This document shows positions 47,532 through 58,716 of a DNA stretch of 64,000 nt, in pieces; position 1 is the first letter of the stretch; each line of letters begins with the position of its first letter. The stretch spans positions 57,767,490 through 57,831,489 of the forward strand of contig NC_090173.1 of assembly GCF_024679245.1 (NCBI RefSeq), written 5' to 3'. Below the pieces are notes generated by a model that saw only the letters and a list, made by a program, of their open reading frames with translations, had not been told where the DNA came from and did not search any database. The stretch comes from Pseudorasbora parva (Eukaryota > Chordata > Actinopteri > Cypriniformes > Gobionidae). The translations under genes were made by a program, and so were the position numbers.

Positions 47532-47658
47532 AGTGATTAATCGTGCTCCTGGACTGAAGCTGGTGGTGGAAACACTAAAAAGATCCCTGAAGCCCATTGG
47601 GAACATTGTTCTGATCTGCTGCGCCTTCTTTATATTCTTTGGCATTCTTGGAGTTCAG
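47532..47658 (+). CDS. cacna1h: T-type Ca2+ channel alpha-1 exon: domain III S4-S5 linker and S5
   Basis: The acceptor is AAATAG|A and the donor GTTCAG|GTAATT. The exon encodes [20 protein letters not shown], then [20 protein letters not shown] and GVQ, the S4-S5 linker and S5 helix of domain III in CaV3 channels. In the family this pore-forming subunit carries low-threshold calcium current at the plasma membrane. The 127-nt length and phase fit joining to 47753. The choice of cacna1h over cacna1g or cacna1i rests on the downstream domain IV exons. Confidence 0.85.
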
Positions 47659-47752
47659 GTAATTGCTTCAGTTGCAACACACTACGTGCTTTTCAACAGA
47701 AATATGAGTTTGTTTGTTTTTTTGATAACAGTATTGATATTATCTATCACAG

Positions 47753-47878
47753 CTCTTCAAAGGAAAATTTTTCCGTTGCGAAGGTTTCGACACCAAAAAC
47801 ATCACTAATAAGGTTGATTGTGATGATGCAGGATACAAATGGACTCGAAGAAAGTACAACTTCGATGACTTGGGACAG
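47753..47878 (+). CDS. cacna1h: T-type Ca2+ channel exon: domain III S5-P extracellular loop
   Basis: 42 codons between ATCACAG|CTC and GGACAG|GTAATT. Reads [20 protein letters not shown], then [10 protein letters not shown] and YNFDDLGQ, the cysteine-bearing turret before the domain III pore helix. Frame intact. Confidence 0.88.
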
Positions 47879-48436
47879 GTAATTGTTATTCACTACACAT
47901 TATTCATTGGTTTGACATACTGAAGCATAATAACTCTATTGGGGGAAAAAATGGATATGCTGGTTAGGGAAGAGACCATTTGCAAAAACAGAACTATTTT
48001 CTTAAATAATTCCCATTGGGTTGTTTTGATTAAGTAATAACAACTAACCTATATATATATCTAAATATATATATATATATATATAAAACAAGCTGCTTTA
48101 GCAAGGTTCCATGAAAAAAGTTTCAGCTTTTATGTTCCTTTTACGCCCCAAAGAAGATATCTTCGTTGAGTTCGTCAAAATGATCCATCCTCGATCACTT
48201 TTAGTCATCTTTGAAGAAACTCAGACGAAACTTCTTTCAGCAAGCACAGCCTGTAACTGAGTGGAATACTGCACGCTGATTCACTGATTGACAGACTTAA
48301 CAAGTTGTGTTCACAAAAAACAAGGGTGCTTGTCGGTTTCTGCTGTAGAACGTGAACTTGCCATGCCTTGATTGTGGACAATACTGGATTTTGTTACAAA
48401 ACGCGTTTAGGGGTCAGAACGTGCTATATATGTAAG

Positions 48437-48557
48437 GGATAATGTACACCCAGCCGGTTGTTATCGCAGAATAAACCCAGACAGAGTGATCAGGATCTTG
48501 CATCACTCTGAAGGGGTTTATTCTGCGATAACAACCGGCTGGGTGTACATTATCCCA
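48437..48557. repeat. near-perfect hairpin, ~43-bp arms
   Basis: Both arms carry GGGATAATGTACACCCAGCC and GGTTGTTATCGCAGAATAAA (the right one inverted), around a centre that itself has inverted AGAGTGAT/ATCACTCT. It lies in the intron between channel exons. Confidence 0.85.
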
Positions 48558-49200
48558 CTTATTACACGGCTACTAGTCTCAAATAAAAAATATTTTCTTG
48601 AGATTAAATATTTTCTTAGCTGTTACGCAAAGCTTCCGCGAAGAAAAACAGTTCCAACCTGCTTCAAGCCTTTATCTATTGCTGCTAAATGTTGAAAATG
48701 AATGCTGAAAGGGTTAGTTCACCCAAAAATGAAACCAAGCCTATGATTTACTCACCCTCAAGTCATTATAGGTGACATTCTTCTTTCAGACAAATACAAT
48801 CGGAGTTATATTTAAAAAAGTCCAGGCTAACGTTAATCCAAGCAGTAGTTGTAGCTGAAAAATGCAACAAAAAAAAATGCAGCTGTCCGTCAAATAACGT
48901 GCTCCACACGGCTCTGATGGGTTAATAGAGCCTTCTGATTCAAATTGATGTGTTTGTGTAAGAAAAAGATCCATATTTAAAACGTTATAAAGGAACCCCA
49001 CCTTGAAGTCTTCCATTGTAGCCATGGCTGTTTAAGTTTTTAACAGCCACAAGATGGTGCCAGCGTTAAGCATAGAAATAGTACCGGTCAAGATAACTCG
49101 TAGAACCTGTATGAGCGGTTGTTATCTGGAAATAACGTACCGCTGGAATGAGCGATTGACCAATCAGAATCAAGTATTTCACAGAGCCGTGTAATAAGTG
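48556..49200. mobile_element. 645-bp MITE-like element
   Basis: The ends CACTTATTACACGGCT and AGCCGTGTAATAAGTG are perfect inverted repeats. The interior includes a fragment of the GTTAGTTCACCCAAAAATGA family. Its left end abuts the hairpin at 48437-48557. Class not assigned. Confidence 0.65.
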
Positions 49201-49527
49201 GAGAATAACAGTTTTTTTTTTTTATACATACTATTTATCCTTTTTTTGCATATTAACTCTTCTTATGTTTTGAAGTATGGCAGCCTGTTTGAGCTGGTTT
49301 CAGCTGTCATGCTTCAAAACATACCTAACCAGCATATGCTGTTTTTTCAACAGGGAAAGCAACTGGCTGAGTGAAAAAGTGAGGTCATATTGCCTTTTTG
49401 TTTTTATAGGACCTCCAGTCAGAAAACGTTTATTTAATATTATAGAAACGTAATTTGTTTGAAATGATCCTGAGACTGTCACTATGAACAAATAAAGATT
49501 TTTCTGGTTACTGTCTCTCTTCCACAG

Positions 49528-49617
49528 GCTCTCGTGTCACTGTTCATCCTCTCCTGTAAGGATGGATGGGTCAATATAATGTATGATGGGTTGGATGCTG
49601 TCGGGGTGGACCAGCAG
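49528..49617 (+). CDS. cacna1h: T-type Ca2+ channel exon: domain III pore helix and selectivity filter
   Basis: 30 codons between TTCCACAG|GCT and CAGCAG|GTTTGG. Reads [20 protein letters not shown] and [10 protein letters not shown]. The KDGW motif holds the domain III aspartate of the EEDD filter that distinguishes CaV3 channels from the EEEE high-voltage channels. Frame intact. Confidence 0.9.
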
Positions 49618-49737
49618 GTTTGGATCTGCTTTGCTCATTTTAGCTGGTGCTGTTTCAGTATTTATAAATTCACATGACGTTTCTAATTTGTCATATGATG
49701 GATGTGTCCTCCATCTTCCCGCCCTTCACTCCTGCAG

Positions 49738-49931
49738 CCTCAACGAAATCACAACCCCTGGATGCTCCTCTACTTCATCTCTTTCCTGCTGCTCGTCAGC
49801 TTTTTTTGTGCTGAACATGTTTGTGGGAGTTGTGGTGGAGAACTTCCACAAGTGTCGTCAGGACCAGGAGGAAGAGGAGGCACGTCTGCGTGAGGAGAAG
49901 AGGCAGAAACTGCTGGAGAAAAAGCGCAGGA
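49738..49931 (+). pseudogene. cacna1h: T-type Ca2+ channel exon: domain III S6 and start of III-IV linker, frameshifted
   Basis: Acceptor CCTGCAG|CCT, donor CGCAGGA|GTAAGG. One frame reads [20 protein letters not shown]; the +1 frame then continues [18 protein letters not shown] and a Glu/Arg/Lys-rich linker. The change of frame falls in a run of seven T (49801-49807) where six would restore the family sequence. The exon is 194 nt where 193 is expected for the phase-1 donor. It is either a genuine inactivating indel or a homopolymer sequencing error. Confidence 0.88.
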
Positions 49932-50328
49932 GTAAGGAGAATTGCGGGTCTGGTCGGTAGTCTATTTTTCTGAGCACTGCCTGCTTCCAGAGCCTGAGAG
50001 AGAAAGCTAGATCATTTTTTTAAAGGCAGAAGCAGTCATAAGGCTGAGTAAATAAAATTAAATAAAAAAAACGTGCACATTTTGGCACCAATCTAAAGTC
50101 AGCCTTGGATTGCGATGGACTGCAGCATACTCCTGCATGAGATTCCCGCAACGCCTGCATGACAAGCCAACAGAGGACGTTTGCACAGTGCATATGGGGT
50201 CAGCGTCAAGATCGTATCCTGCTATGATAATATAGTGTGTGGTCGGTTAATAGAAGACCATTTTAGTTTAAATAGAAGACCAAACCAGAACTAATTAGGA
50301 CTGTTTATTTAACGTGTTCATTTTCCTA

Positions 50329-51154
50329 CACTGTAAAAAATTATTTAGAAAAAGTTACCTGGTTGCCTTAAAATTTTGAGTTCATTGAAATTAAAATTTT
50401 GAGTTAATACAGTGAAATTTTTTTGAGATTTGATAACCTTTATTAAAATATTATTAAAAGATGTTGTAAGCATATTGGGTAATTGTGTGTTTCATTTCTG
50501 ATGACGCAGTGAAACATGCCAAATAGTGCTATTTTCATGATTTATCACATTTTTTATGTGGTTCAGATACAATAATATTATGAGTTTCTATTTATTAAAC
50601 ACATTTCCTTCATTTTATCAACTCAAATTTTTTATTTGAATAAACTCAACATTTAAAGGCAACCAGGTTACTTACTTTTTTAAAGCTACACTGTGTAACT
50701 TTTGAAGTTTATTCTTTGCTAAAAACACTTAGTTCTTTCAAAAATATATGTGCTCATTAAAGTATATTTACTTCTTTCAAATAATAAAGTATTCTCGTAA
50801 GTTTATAATATGCCATTGAAAATACATACGGGTGAGGGGTTCGAATGCCGGTCGCCATGTTGCTCCTCCATCTTTAAAGTACATTAGCCAAAGAGGGACA
50901 TACCCGTAAATTCAAGCTTCGCATTTCCACATTTTAACACTCGATGGCAGTCATGAACGAGGTCGAACTGGAAGCCATGTTAATCTTGGACTAAATTGGC
51001 CACCGTAGGAGTTAAAACGAAATCGGAATTGAGAGGAACAGAAACTAATATTCACTGGATGGTCATATACCTTTACACCGCTAGATGGGGGGAAATATCA
51101 CACAGTGTAGCTTTAAGTTAAACCAACAAAAACCAACACAAAATTTTTACAGTG
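50329..51154. mobile_element. MITE with CACTGTAAAAA ends and TA duplication
   Basis: The left end CACTGTAAAAAATT and right end AATTTTTACAGTG are flanked by TA on both sides. Inner inverted blocks AAGTTACCTGGTTGCC and GGCAACCAGGTTAC support a foldback structure. It contains the element at 50684-51112. Confidence 0.75.
50684..51112. mobile_element. 429-bp TTAA-type MITE nested in the previous one
   Basis: AGCTACACTGTG and CACAGTGTAGCT are perfect inverted ends, with TTAA on both sides (50680-50683, 51113-51116). Confidence 0.85.
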
Positions 51155-51439
51155 TACCATCAGAGCAATTCAAGATTGTAATACCAATCTTGAGTGTGTA
51201 GAGTCATCACACCTCAGTAAACCAAACTTACTGAGAACAGGCAGCGCAAAGTGAGCAAGAAGCCATTTGCACATTTGTGCATGCAAAATCAGTTTTCAAA
51301 GATTGCACATTTGAAACTTGAAAAATTGCTTTTAATACAATAGAATCATAGCACAACATGTAACACAATGGCCAAAGATGTCAGTCTCTATGTGAACTTA
51401 GACCAAGAGTGCATCCTGTTTGAATGGCCCCCAAGTGTA

Positions 51440-51825
51440 CACTGTTTAAAACGGTTTGGGGTCGGTAAGATTTGATGTTTTTGAAAAGAAGTCTTTTATG
51501 CTCACCAAGGCTACATTTATTTGATTAGAAGTGGTAATACTGGGAAATACTATTACACTTTCTGTTGGAAAATATAATGTATTCCTTCTTCATTGTCACA
51601 TGATCCTTCAGAAATCATTATAAAGAAACATTACTGATTGTTATCAATGTTGAAACATATTTTTGTGGAAACCATGAAAGAAAATTCAGGATTATTTGAT
51701 GAATAGAAAGTAAAACTTTTATAATGTTACAAATTCCTTTGAACTGTCACTTTTATTCAGTTTAGTGCATCCTTGATGAATAAAAGTATTTCTTCTACTA
51801 CTGACCCCAAACCTTTAAACAGTAG
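51440..51825. mobile_element. palindromic cyprinid MITE
   Basis: The ends GGTTTGGGGTCGGTAAGA and CTACTGACCCCAAACC are inverted. The interior has typical phrases such as CACATGATCCTTCAGAAATC. A very common repeat in cyprinid genomes. Confidence 0.7.
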
Positions 51826-53615
51826 TGTATATCAGACAGATTGACATGGGGTGGGGGGATGTGTGCACTGAACTCAGACATATGTAAACAGTCGAGAGAT
51901 CAGAAATGGTTAGTTGGCTATGGTCTGGCTGTCTGTCTTAATCAGTTTGGCACACTGAAGGCACTATTAGGGCTGTCTGGTTCACTTCTGCAGGACTCTG
52001 AGAATGCAGGCCATGATTTTACGTGACTAAACAGATACATGTGAAGAAGTGCTTTCTTTGTTTAAGCACCATACCCGCCAGGATAAAGCTTCCTGATAAA
52101 TGATCTTTAGCAACTGACATTTGTATCTATTTTTGTCACACTTGGCTTCTCTAGCCTTTTCTGCAGTCAGGGGATTAATCGTGTATGTGAGTTTGACTTA
52201 TAGTACTTATAGCTGAGTCCATAGCAGTTGAGTTTTATTTCCCTGGATCTATTCAAAGAGCCCCTCAATGCATTCATCTGGGATAGATTAAAGGACATCT
52301 CATAAAACAGTCCTCACAACACAGAGTGTTGGAAAGAGTAGGAAAGAAAAGGCGGCAAATATTTGAATACATGGTGTTTCTTCAACTTTGGCCATGTGGA
52401 ACAAAAGAACACTTCTTGTAGAACACATTTGTCATATTATGCTTTTTTTAATCAAGTATTGAAAATCCTTACCATATCTCAAGTTATGTATTCAGTTTTA
52501 AACTGTAATGTAAATAACATATTTTAATTAAAATGGCAAATTTCATTTAACTTTGTTTAGGCTAATTAAATGGCTAGCATTGAATGCATCCTAAATACAA
52601 TTAAATTACACTTTTGCATAATTTGACCATTTTAATTGGAAAATATGATGCTCATAAGTGAGATATACCTAAATGTTAATTATATACTCAGTATTATTTG
52701 TTAAGGTTGTCACATTTGGGACACAAATAAGTTGAAGAAACATCCCTATATACAACATATCCAAATAACATCTGTAGATCTGTCCATTATCCAGCCTCGC
52801 ATGGAATCTGCTCCCACAGAAAGCTCAGTGGATTGCCTCAAGATGAAAATATACCACTCTTGCGCTCATTTACGAAATATTTTGGATAATTTGCTAATAA
52901 AGCATTTAACTATCATTAAAAGACTAGTACGTTCAGCTTAACTCATTTTATATTCTGCAGAATTCAGCAGATCTCCAAATTCAGAGCTGAAAATGTGGAA
53001 GACATTCACAGATTGCCATTATCCCATCATATTCAAAGACAAGCTGTTTCTGTGTGCAACTATAAAAGACTTTTAAGGTGGCCATGAGTGTGTTATCTGC
53101 TAGGGAGAGATGTTTCATGTTAATGTTATGCTCTACCTGCATGTTTAACTCAGATATTCAGTAGCTCAAAAGGCTTCTCTCTTGGTATATGGTATTTACC
53201 TTTAAACATGCTTTTATGGCAGACTCAGAAAGATGGATTCAAACTCAAATCAATTTTACGGTTGCTGTCATGTCCAATATATCACACACAGTACTACTAA
53301 TCGATAAACAGTCACCTCTGAGCTCTCCTTGGTAAACACTCAATATGACCCAGTCACCGGTGCTAGTCCTTTCATATGTTCTCCCACACACTGCCATATT
53401 TACAACGGCATGTTCACCAAAGCAGCATGCTTGAAATCCATGAAGGCACAAGTGCTGCATGAGAGGACTGTAAACGGAGAGCACAGTGATGGCAAGATAA
53501 AGTTCTGGTCCTCTCTGCAGCAGTCGTCCCCTCACACCCAGTGCCTTTTGCATCATTGATTTGGTTTATCTGTATTTACCCTGCAATAACTGTTCTGTGC
53601 TGTCTGTATCAACAG
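51826..53615. other. intron of the channel remnant
   Basis: AT-rich, no exon found. A 103-codon minus-strand frame at 53245-53556 has no recognisable domain. Confidence 0.5.
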
Positions 53616-53767
53616 AGGCCCAGGAGAGACCGTACTATACAGATTACTCTCCAGCCTGGCTCTACATCCACACACTGTGTACCAACCACTACCTGGATCT
53701 CTTCATCACCTGCATCATCGGCATCAACGTGATCACTATGTCTGTTGAGCATTTCAATCAGCCCCTG
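53616..53767 (+). CDS. cacna1h: T-type Ca2+ channel exon: end of III-IV linker and domain IV S1
   Basis: Acceptor ATCAACAG|AG completes the Lys codon split at 49931; donor CCCCTG|GTGAGT. Reads [20 protein letters not shown], then [19 protein letters not shown] and [12 protein letters not shown]. The YY.DYSP.....[13 protein letters not shown] pattern is closest to CACNA1H among CaV3 paralogues. Frame intact. Confidence 0.88.
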
Positions 53768-54046
53768 GTGAGTCTGGGTTCACATCTTGATTATTTGTTT
53801 TATCTAATGTTGCATATCTTAACCGTTGCATAAAGTTGCATTTAATCATTTGGGACCTAAAGTGGCAAACTTATTTTTGTCAAATATTTTGCTTGGAAAG
53901 TGTTTGTGCTCATCTTTAAAATAAATGACACCTGCAATTTATATAAAATGTATATTTGTGCATTATTAAATGTGGTTTAAGTGTCAATATGCTACTTTAT
54001 TATACTACATTAAAACTGATGAAATCTTTGCTCCTATCTCCCACAG

Positions 54047-54103
54047 TACCTTGAAGAGGCATTGAAATACTGCAACTATGCCTTTACCGTTGTCCTTACC
54101 TTT
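54047..54103 (+). pseudogene. cacna1h: T-type Ca2+ channel exon: domain IV S2, truncated
   Basis: Starts at CCCACAG|TAC and reads YLEEALKYCNYAFTVVLTF, then leaves the family sequence at about 54103, where an acidic residue and the rest of S2 up to the FKDR end of this exon should follow. No donor is found in the correct frame. From here on the channel exons are on the other strand, so this is one side of the presumed inversion breakpoint. Confidence 0.8.
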
Positions 54104-54425
54104 AGAGCTGAAACATTCCGATATCCAAGACTCCGTGCTTAAGGTTGCTCCCAACGCCAGTCGGTTACGAGATGTATCTCTCCTTGCTTTGGTCGAGATT
54201 AATGCCAGGCGTTTGTCTGCGGCTCCGTCATTGCCACGGTGGAACTCCTCCGTCCTTTTGTCTTTATTAGTCCTAAATGATCAGTGAAGGTGTTTATGAA
54301 GTCGACATGTCCGTGTGTGGGTTAGCAGACGCGACTCCTCCCTGCCGACAAAACTCGGTAAGATGATCTCTAATCCGGTGTTGGTGAGTGAGTGAAGAAC
54401 AGCCAAGCAATGAGCCCGTTGCCCA

Positions 54426-55530
54426 CCGCGACAAACTCACGTTGAGATATAGTGAAAGGCTTATCACGGTATGAGACAACTGTTGACAATACTTGACATC
54501 TAGTGGCCAGACCCAATACTACACACAATGGTTACTTGGAAAAATCACATACAGGATCACACCTCTCATGTTACATAAAAATAATAATAATAAAAATAAA
54601 AATAAAAATATATATATATAAGGGCCGGGACTTTAACGCGTTAATTAAGATTAATTAATTACGTGACTTTAACGCGTTAATTAATTACGCAAAAAAAATT
54701 AAAAATTTAACCGCATTTATTTTTGCACCGCGGAACGTTTTTCAATAAATCAGTTTCGACGGACCGATTATACTGGAACACCAACTAGCGCTCCGGAGTC
54801 ACGACAACAACATGGGTGCGTCTCAATCAGCTCCCTAGTTCAGTAGTCAGGGCACTGATCAGGGAGTCAGCCCATTGACTTATGTCTTGATCAGTGCCTT
54901 GACTAGGGAACTAGGGAGCTGATTGAGACGCAGGGCATGAGTGAACATGAACGAAGAAGCTGATGAGACCGCTTTGCTTGGCCCCGTGGATGGGAAATTT
55001 TGTTTTTAAAAAACGAAAGAATGGAAGCGTCGTCAAGAGCATGGTTGTGTGCAAGCTATACAACAAGGAATCTGCGTATCACCGCAGCACATCGAGCCTC
55101 AAATATCACAAATATGCTTTTGCTAAACTTAATGGCAAACATTGCGCTGGTCTGCTGGACTGAAATAAATAAACAATATTTTTTTGATTAAGCTTATGTA
55201 TTCAGTCATCATTCAATGGTATACTAAAAATACATGTGAAAAATTACTTCTCATTGTTCTCAGGTCAAATATTTATATGCGATTAAAATGCGATTAATTT
55301 CGATTAATTAATTACAAAGCCTCTAATTAATTAGATTAATTTTTTTAATCGAGTCCCGGCCCTAATATATATATTTTTTTATGTAACATGAGAGGTGTGA
55401 TCCTGTATGTGATTTTTCCAAGTAACCATTGTGCGTAGTATTGGGTCTGGCCACTAGATGTCAGTATTCTTAACAGTTCTCATACCGTGATAAGCCTTTT
55501 ACTGTATCTCACCCTGAGTTTGTCGCGGTG
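54426..55530. repeat. large foldback next to the exon break
   Basis: The left arm (about 54426-54577) and right arm (about 55381-55530) are inverted copies, sharing CACATACAGGATCACACCTC and AGTGGCCAGACCCAATACTA and, outermost, CCGCGACAAACTCA. The loop carries an inserted hAT (54621-55363) flanked by (TA)n. Confidence 0.8.
54621..55363 (+). mobile_element. 743-bp hAT-like element with BED-finger relic
   Basis: The ends AGGGCCGGGACT and AGTCCCGGCCCT are perfect inverted repeats inside (TA)n, so the target duplication is ambiguous. A plus-strand frame (54963-55163) reads GNFVFKKRKNGSVV, then VVCKLYNKESAYHRSTSSLK, a hAT BED zinc finger. The second zinc cysteine is replaced by Tyr, so the finger is dead. 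Confidence 0.75.
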
Positions 55531-55547
55531 TATATATATATATATAT

Positions 55548-56516
55548 AGGGCTGTTTCTAGCCTTTCTGGCACCCTAGGCAAGATTCATATCTTGCACCC
55601 CCCCAAGATTTCTTTAGTAAATCTGACTTCATTATTTCATGGCCATATGTAGCCAGGTTTATTATCAATGAGATCACAAATGTTAGGGGGGTTCGGGGTC
55701 ATGCTCCCCTGAGAAAATGTTGATTTCTATGATCTATTATGTGTATTTTAAGATGTTCTGAAGGCCAAAAAATTAGATAACAATAGCTTGAAAACCATGT
55801 CACTCGGCGCCGCTGCGGATTGAAGAACACAGTGACACAAAGACTAAAAGACGGGACGAAGCCGTAGCCGAAGCTTCGCTTTTTGTTCGCTTTTTGCAAT
55901 GTTTTAAAGGTTAATCACATATTTTTTTAGGGGGGGCTGAGGGGAGGCATAAGTTCATTAAAAAAGGGCCTAGTGACGCCTATGGTTATGACAGTATTAC
56001 TTGATTAATTTACACTAAACAGCTATCTCTGATGTAATGTTTTTTTATTCAAATGAACTGCTATAATGTTCTGCACCTAAAATGAGCATGGCGTGTGGTC
56101 CGTCCAGTACTAATATTAAGTGTAATGTTTTGCTCAGCGTTATGATAGAGCGACCAGCTTAGTAGAGAACAAGTAACCAATAAGAAGGCTAACATACCTG
56201 TATATTTCGCTTTCTCTTTTATATTTCCTCTTTTTGCTTTTTACGATACTGAGCCCCTGATGGCTTTGACCTCTTCATGATGATGAAACTAAAGCACGGA
56301 TGACGACGTTCCCTGCCGCCCTCTACATGATCTCATTTCATTACAGCAGAGCCACTATCACCATGGCGATTTCACTCTAATAATCGCAACTAAACATAAT
56401 GCCTCGAAATAGCAAAATTACGAAATATTAATAATAAAATAAATATGAAATAACTAAAACATCTTGTTGGCGCCCTAGGCGACTGCCTAGTTTGCCTATG
56501 CCTAGAAACGGCACTG
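55548..56516. mobile_element. hAT-like non-autonomous element
   Basis: The left end GGGCTGTTTCTAG and the right end CTAGAAACGGCACTG are imperfectly inverted, with CCCTAGGC subterminal repeats at both ends. No transposase. Confidence 0.45.
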
Positions 56517-56947
56517 CATTTAGATAAACAAATGTAAAACACTCATTTTATGAGGTATTGATATCAAATTTGAAATTGGGTTTGGTAAGGCTTCAGACTG
56601 TGATCCCATTGTGTTTTCCAGCTAATAGCTACCAGCTATAGTTATCTGCAGGCATCTTACAAAAAAAAAAGTAGGCAGAATATTTTTTTTACATTTTTCA
56701 GTGAGTTCAAAATTATATTACTCAATACCAGTAAGACTTAGTGATTTTGACAGTTTAGGAACAAACCTCAGAGTGTCACCTTTTAAAAGAGACCAAATCC
56801 ATGCATATCCTCCATATGGTTCTAGCACAGCATGCAATTCCTTTTAGGCAAAATTGACAGGAATGCTAAGGGGTTAAGTCAATATTTATTAAGTCTTTAT
56901 ATCGATACCCTTGGCAGGTCTCCACTTCTTCCGGTGGCTGACCTCAC

Positions 56948-56998
56948 AGGGTGAAACATGTAGCTGTCACTGGCATCCCCTCCTTTGCACCCCTCATC
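56948..56998 (-). CDS. cacna1h: T-type Ca2+ channel exon: proximal C-terminal tail
   Basis: 17 codons between the acceptor CTTACACAG|GAT and donor CACCCT|GTGAGG. Reads DEGCKGGDASDSYMFHP; the DSYMF(R/H)P core is found in the CACNA1H cytoplasmic tail. The phase-0 acceptor fits the phase-0 donor of the preceding exon at 57477. No later C-terminal exons are seen on this strand before transposons begin. Confidence 0.6.
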
Positions 56999-57476
56999 CT
57001 GTGTAAGAGAAATGTATTACTCGGCTTTTGCCCTCACACATAAACTCACAAACTTCTAGAGCCAAGCTTGCCAGGTTTATTCACCAGCTCACCGCAGTTG
57101 ACAAAGCAAATATACTCCTTGCCAGAGCAGCCCATGAGAGGTAACAAATGGTTCCTGGCTTCCCCGTAGAGCCCCACTTCTCACTGTCCACATCGCCTCA
57201 GCATATTTTCTTTGTATTGTGACAACTCAGCACCCAATAAAACACGAATGCAATTCTGTTGCCTGCAGCTCAGGCGGCTCCTTATAGAGTTAATGGTGCA
57301 CAGTAAGTGCAAAACTAAACTAAACAAACTAAAACAAATTGGACAAGTTTTGTATACTATGACCAATTCAAGGGGTTCAAACTTTTTGATGCCAAAATAT
57401 GATGATCCCCTATTAAGAGACTGAAAATATACTTTAACGAAGTAAACGTAATTCATTACTACCCACCTCTACATAC

Positions 57477-57935
57477 GTCCATTTCCGCATCTTTTTCAGG
57501 CCCTGAAGAACTCCCTGCTGAGACGTTGCTGAGACGCCGATCCCTTATCATCTCCATCTCAATCACAGCGTCCATTTCCGCATCTTCTTCAGGCCCTGAA
57601 GAACTCCCAGCTGAGACGTTGCTGAGACGCCGATCCCTTATCATCTCCATCTCAATCACAGCGTCCATTTCCGCATCTTCTTCAGGCCCTGAAGAACTCC
57701 CTGCTGAGACGTTGCTGAGACGCCGATCCCTTATCATCTCCATCTCAATCTCAGCGTCCATTTCTGCATCTTTAGCCTCCTTATTGCTCTCCTCCAGGTG
57801 TTTCATCATTACGGCCACCAGCACATTAACCAACACAAACTGAGCCATCAGCACAAAGGTGACAAAGTAGATGGGGGAGATCACAGGCAGATAAGCGAAG
57901 CATTCCTCAGATGAAGGGCAATCTCGCAGAGTGTC
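57477..57935 (-). CDS. cacna1h: T-type Ca2+ channel exon: domain IV S6 and proximal tail with 31-residue repeats
   Basis: Acceptor TATGTACAG|GAC, donor ATGGAC|GTATGT, 153 codons. Reads [18 protein letters not shown], then [20 protein letters not shown] (S6), [20 protein letters not shown], the conserved CaV3 start of the tail. The segment DAEMDA(E/V)[10 protein letters not shown]...SSSGPEE is then repeated about three times with a 93-bp period (57478-57770). Relatives are not expected to carry this repeat, so it is a coding minisatellite private to this copy or lineage. Confidence 0.85.
57478..57770 (-). repeat. 93-bp coding minisatellite, ~3 copies
   Basis: The period is set by GCGTCCATTTC occurrences at 57568, 57661 and 57754 on the plus strand. 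Copies differ by a few bases (E/V at the seventh residue, K/E at the junction). Confidence 0.9.
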
Positions 57936-58014
57936 CTGTACATATGCAACATGTTAATGACAAACCTGCACCTGAAGGTGAAACCCGTTGAAAACCTCTA
58001 CTGCACTGTAGTAC

Positions 58015-58097
58015 CTTCATTATGCCACTCCAGTTATCCCCCGTCAACACAATGAATAATGTTAAAAGTCCTTCACATGGATAGCGGTCAGAGCATT
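58015..58097 (-). CDS. cacna1h: T-type Ca2+ channel exon: domain IV pore, internally deleted
   Basis: Acceptor GTATCTAG|AA, donor ATGAAG|GTACTA. Reads [10 protein letters not shown] fused directly to [18 protein letters not shown]. The domain IV filter aspartate (TGDNW) is kept. CaV3 proteins have 13 more residues between CEG(L/M) and LTLF (of the form SRHATF-NFGMAF); these are missing, a 39-bp in-frame loss from the pore-helix approach. The exon boundaries and phase are otherwise normal. Confidence 0.85.
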
Positions 58098-58637
58098 CTA
58101 GATACAAATATTGGTAGACATAGTATAACAAGAGTCAAACATTTTTAAACATCTCACAAAAAGCATCATCACTGAATGTGTTGCTAAAAATGAAGGTAAC
58201 CTGACAGGGTCCTCTGTATTATCATTAAAGAAGCAAATGAGCAGCAGACACGCCCCCAGACATGTTTGACACAATAATTAGCATTGATTTTAATGTTGAA
58301 GGCTAATGAAAGTAATTAGAGTGCTTGCCCTTTAAGAGAAAGAATAATCCTGTCATTTGTGTCCCAGAGGCCTCTCGCAGGGATATAAGTAGCATAGGAA
58401 TTTCTCTTTGAGCCTAGACGCTATCTCACAAAAATGCTACCATTGCAGAAGCAAACTCTAAAGATCAGCGCTAATTCAGCTTCTTCCATTATGACAGTAC
58501 TGTAGTTTAAGGAGAGCTAATTTAGAGCCCTAAAACTGAGATAAACATTCCCATGGGGGCCAAATTGAAGTATTTCTGACCTAAAAATAAGAGTGTCAGA
58601 GCTCAGTTTGAACAGTGGGCAGGGTTGCAGCACTGAC

Positions 58638-58716
58638 CTAGTTTTCCAAAAAGCTCCACGCCAAGTGCCGCATAAATAAAGTAGAAGAGAATAAACAGCA
58701 AGCCCAGATCTCCCAC
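58638..58716 (-). CDS. cacna1h: T-type Ca2+ channel exon: domain IV S5
   Basis: Acceptor CTCTCTTTAG|GTG, donor AAACTAG|GTCAGT (phase 1, completing Glu in the next exon). Reads [20 protein letters not shown] and ELFGKL, the S5 helix of domain IV. Confidence 0.88.

Noticed and set aside
53245..53556. 103-codon minus-strand frame
   Set aside because: Intronic position, no domain, no splice or promoter context.
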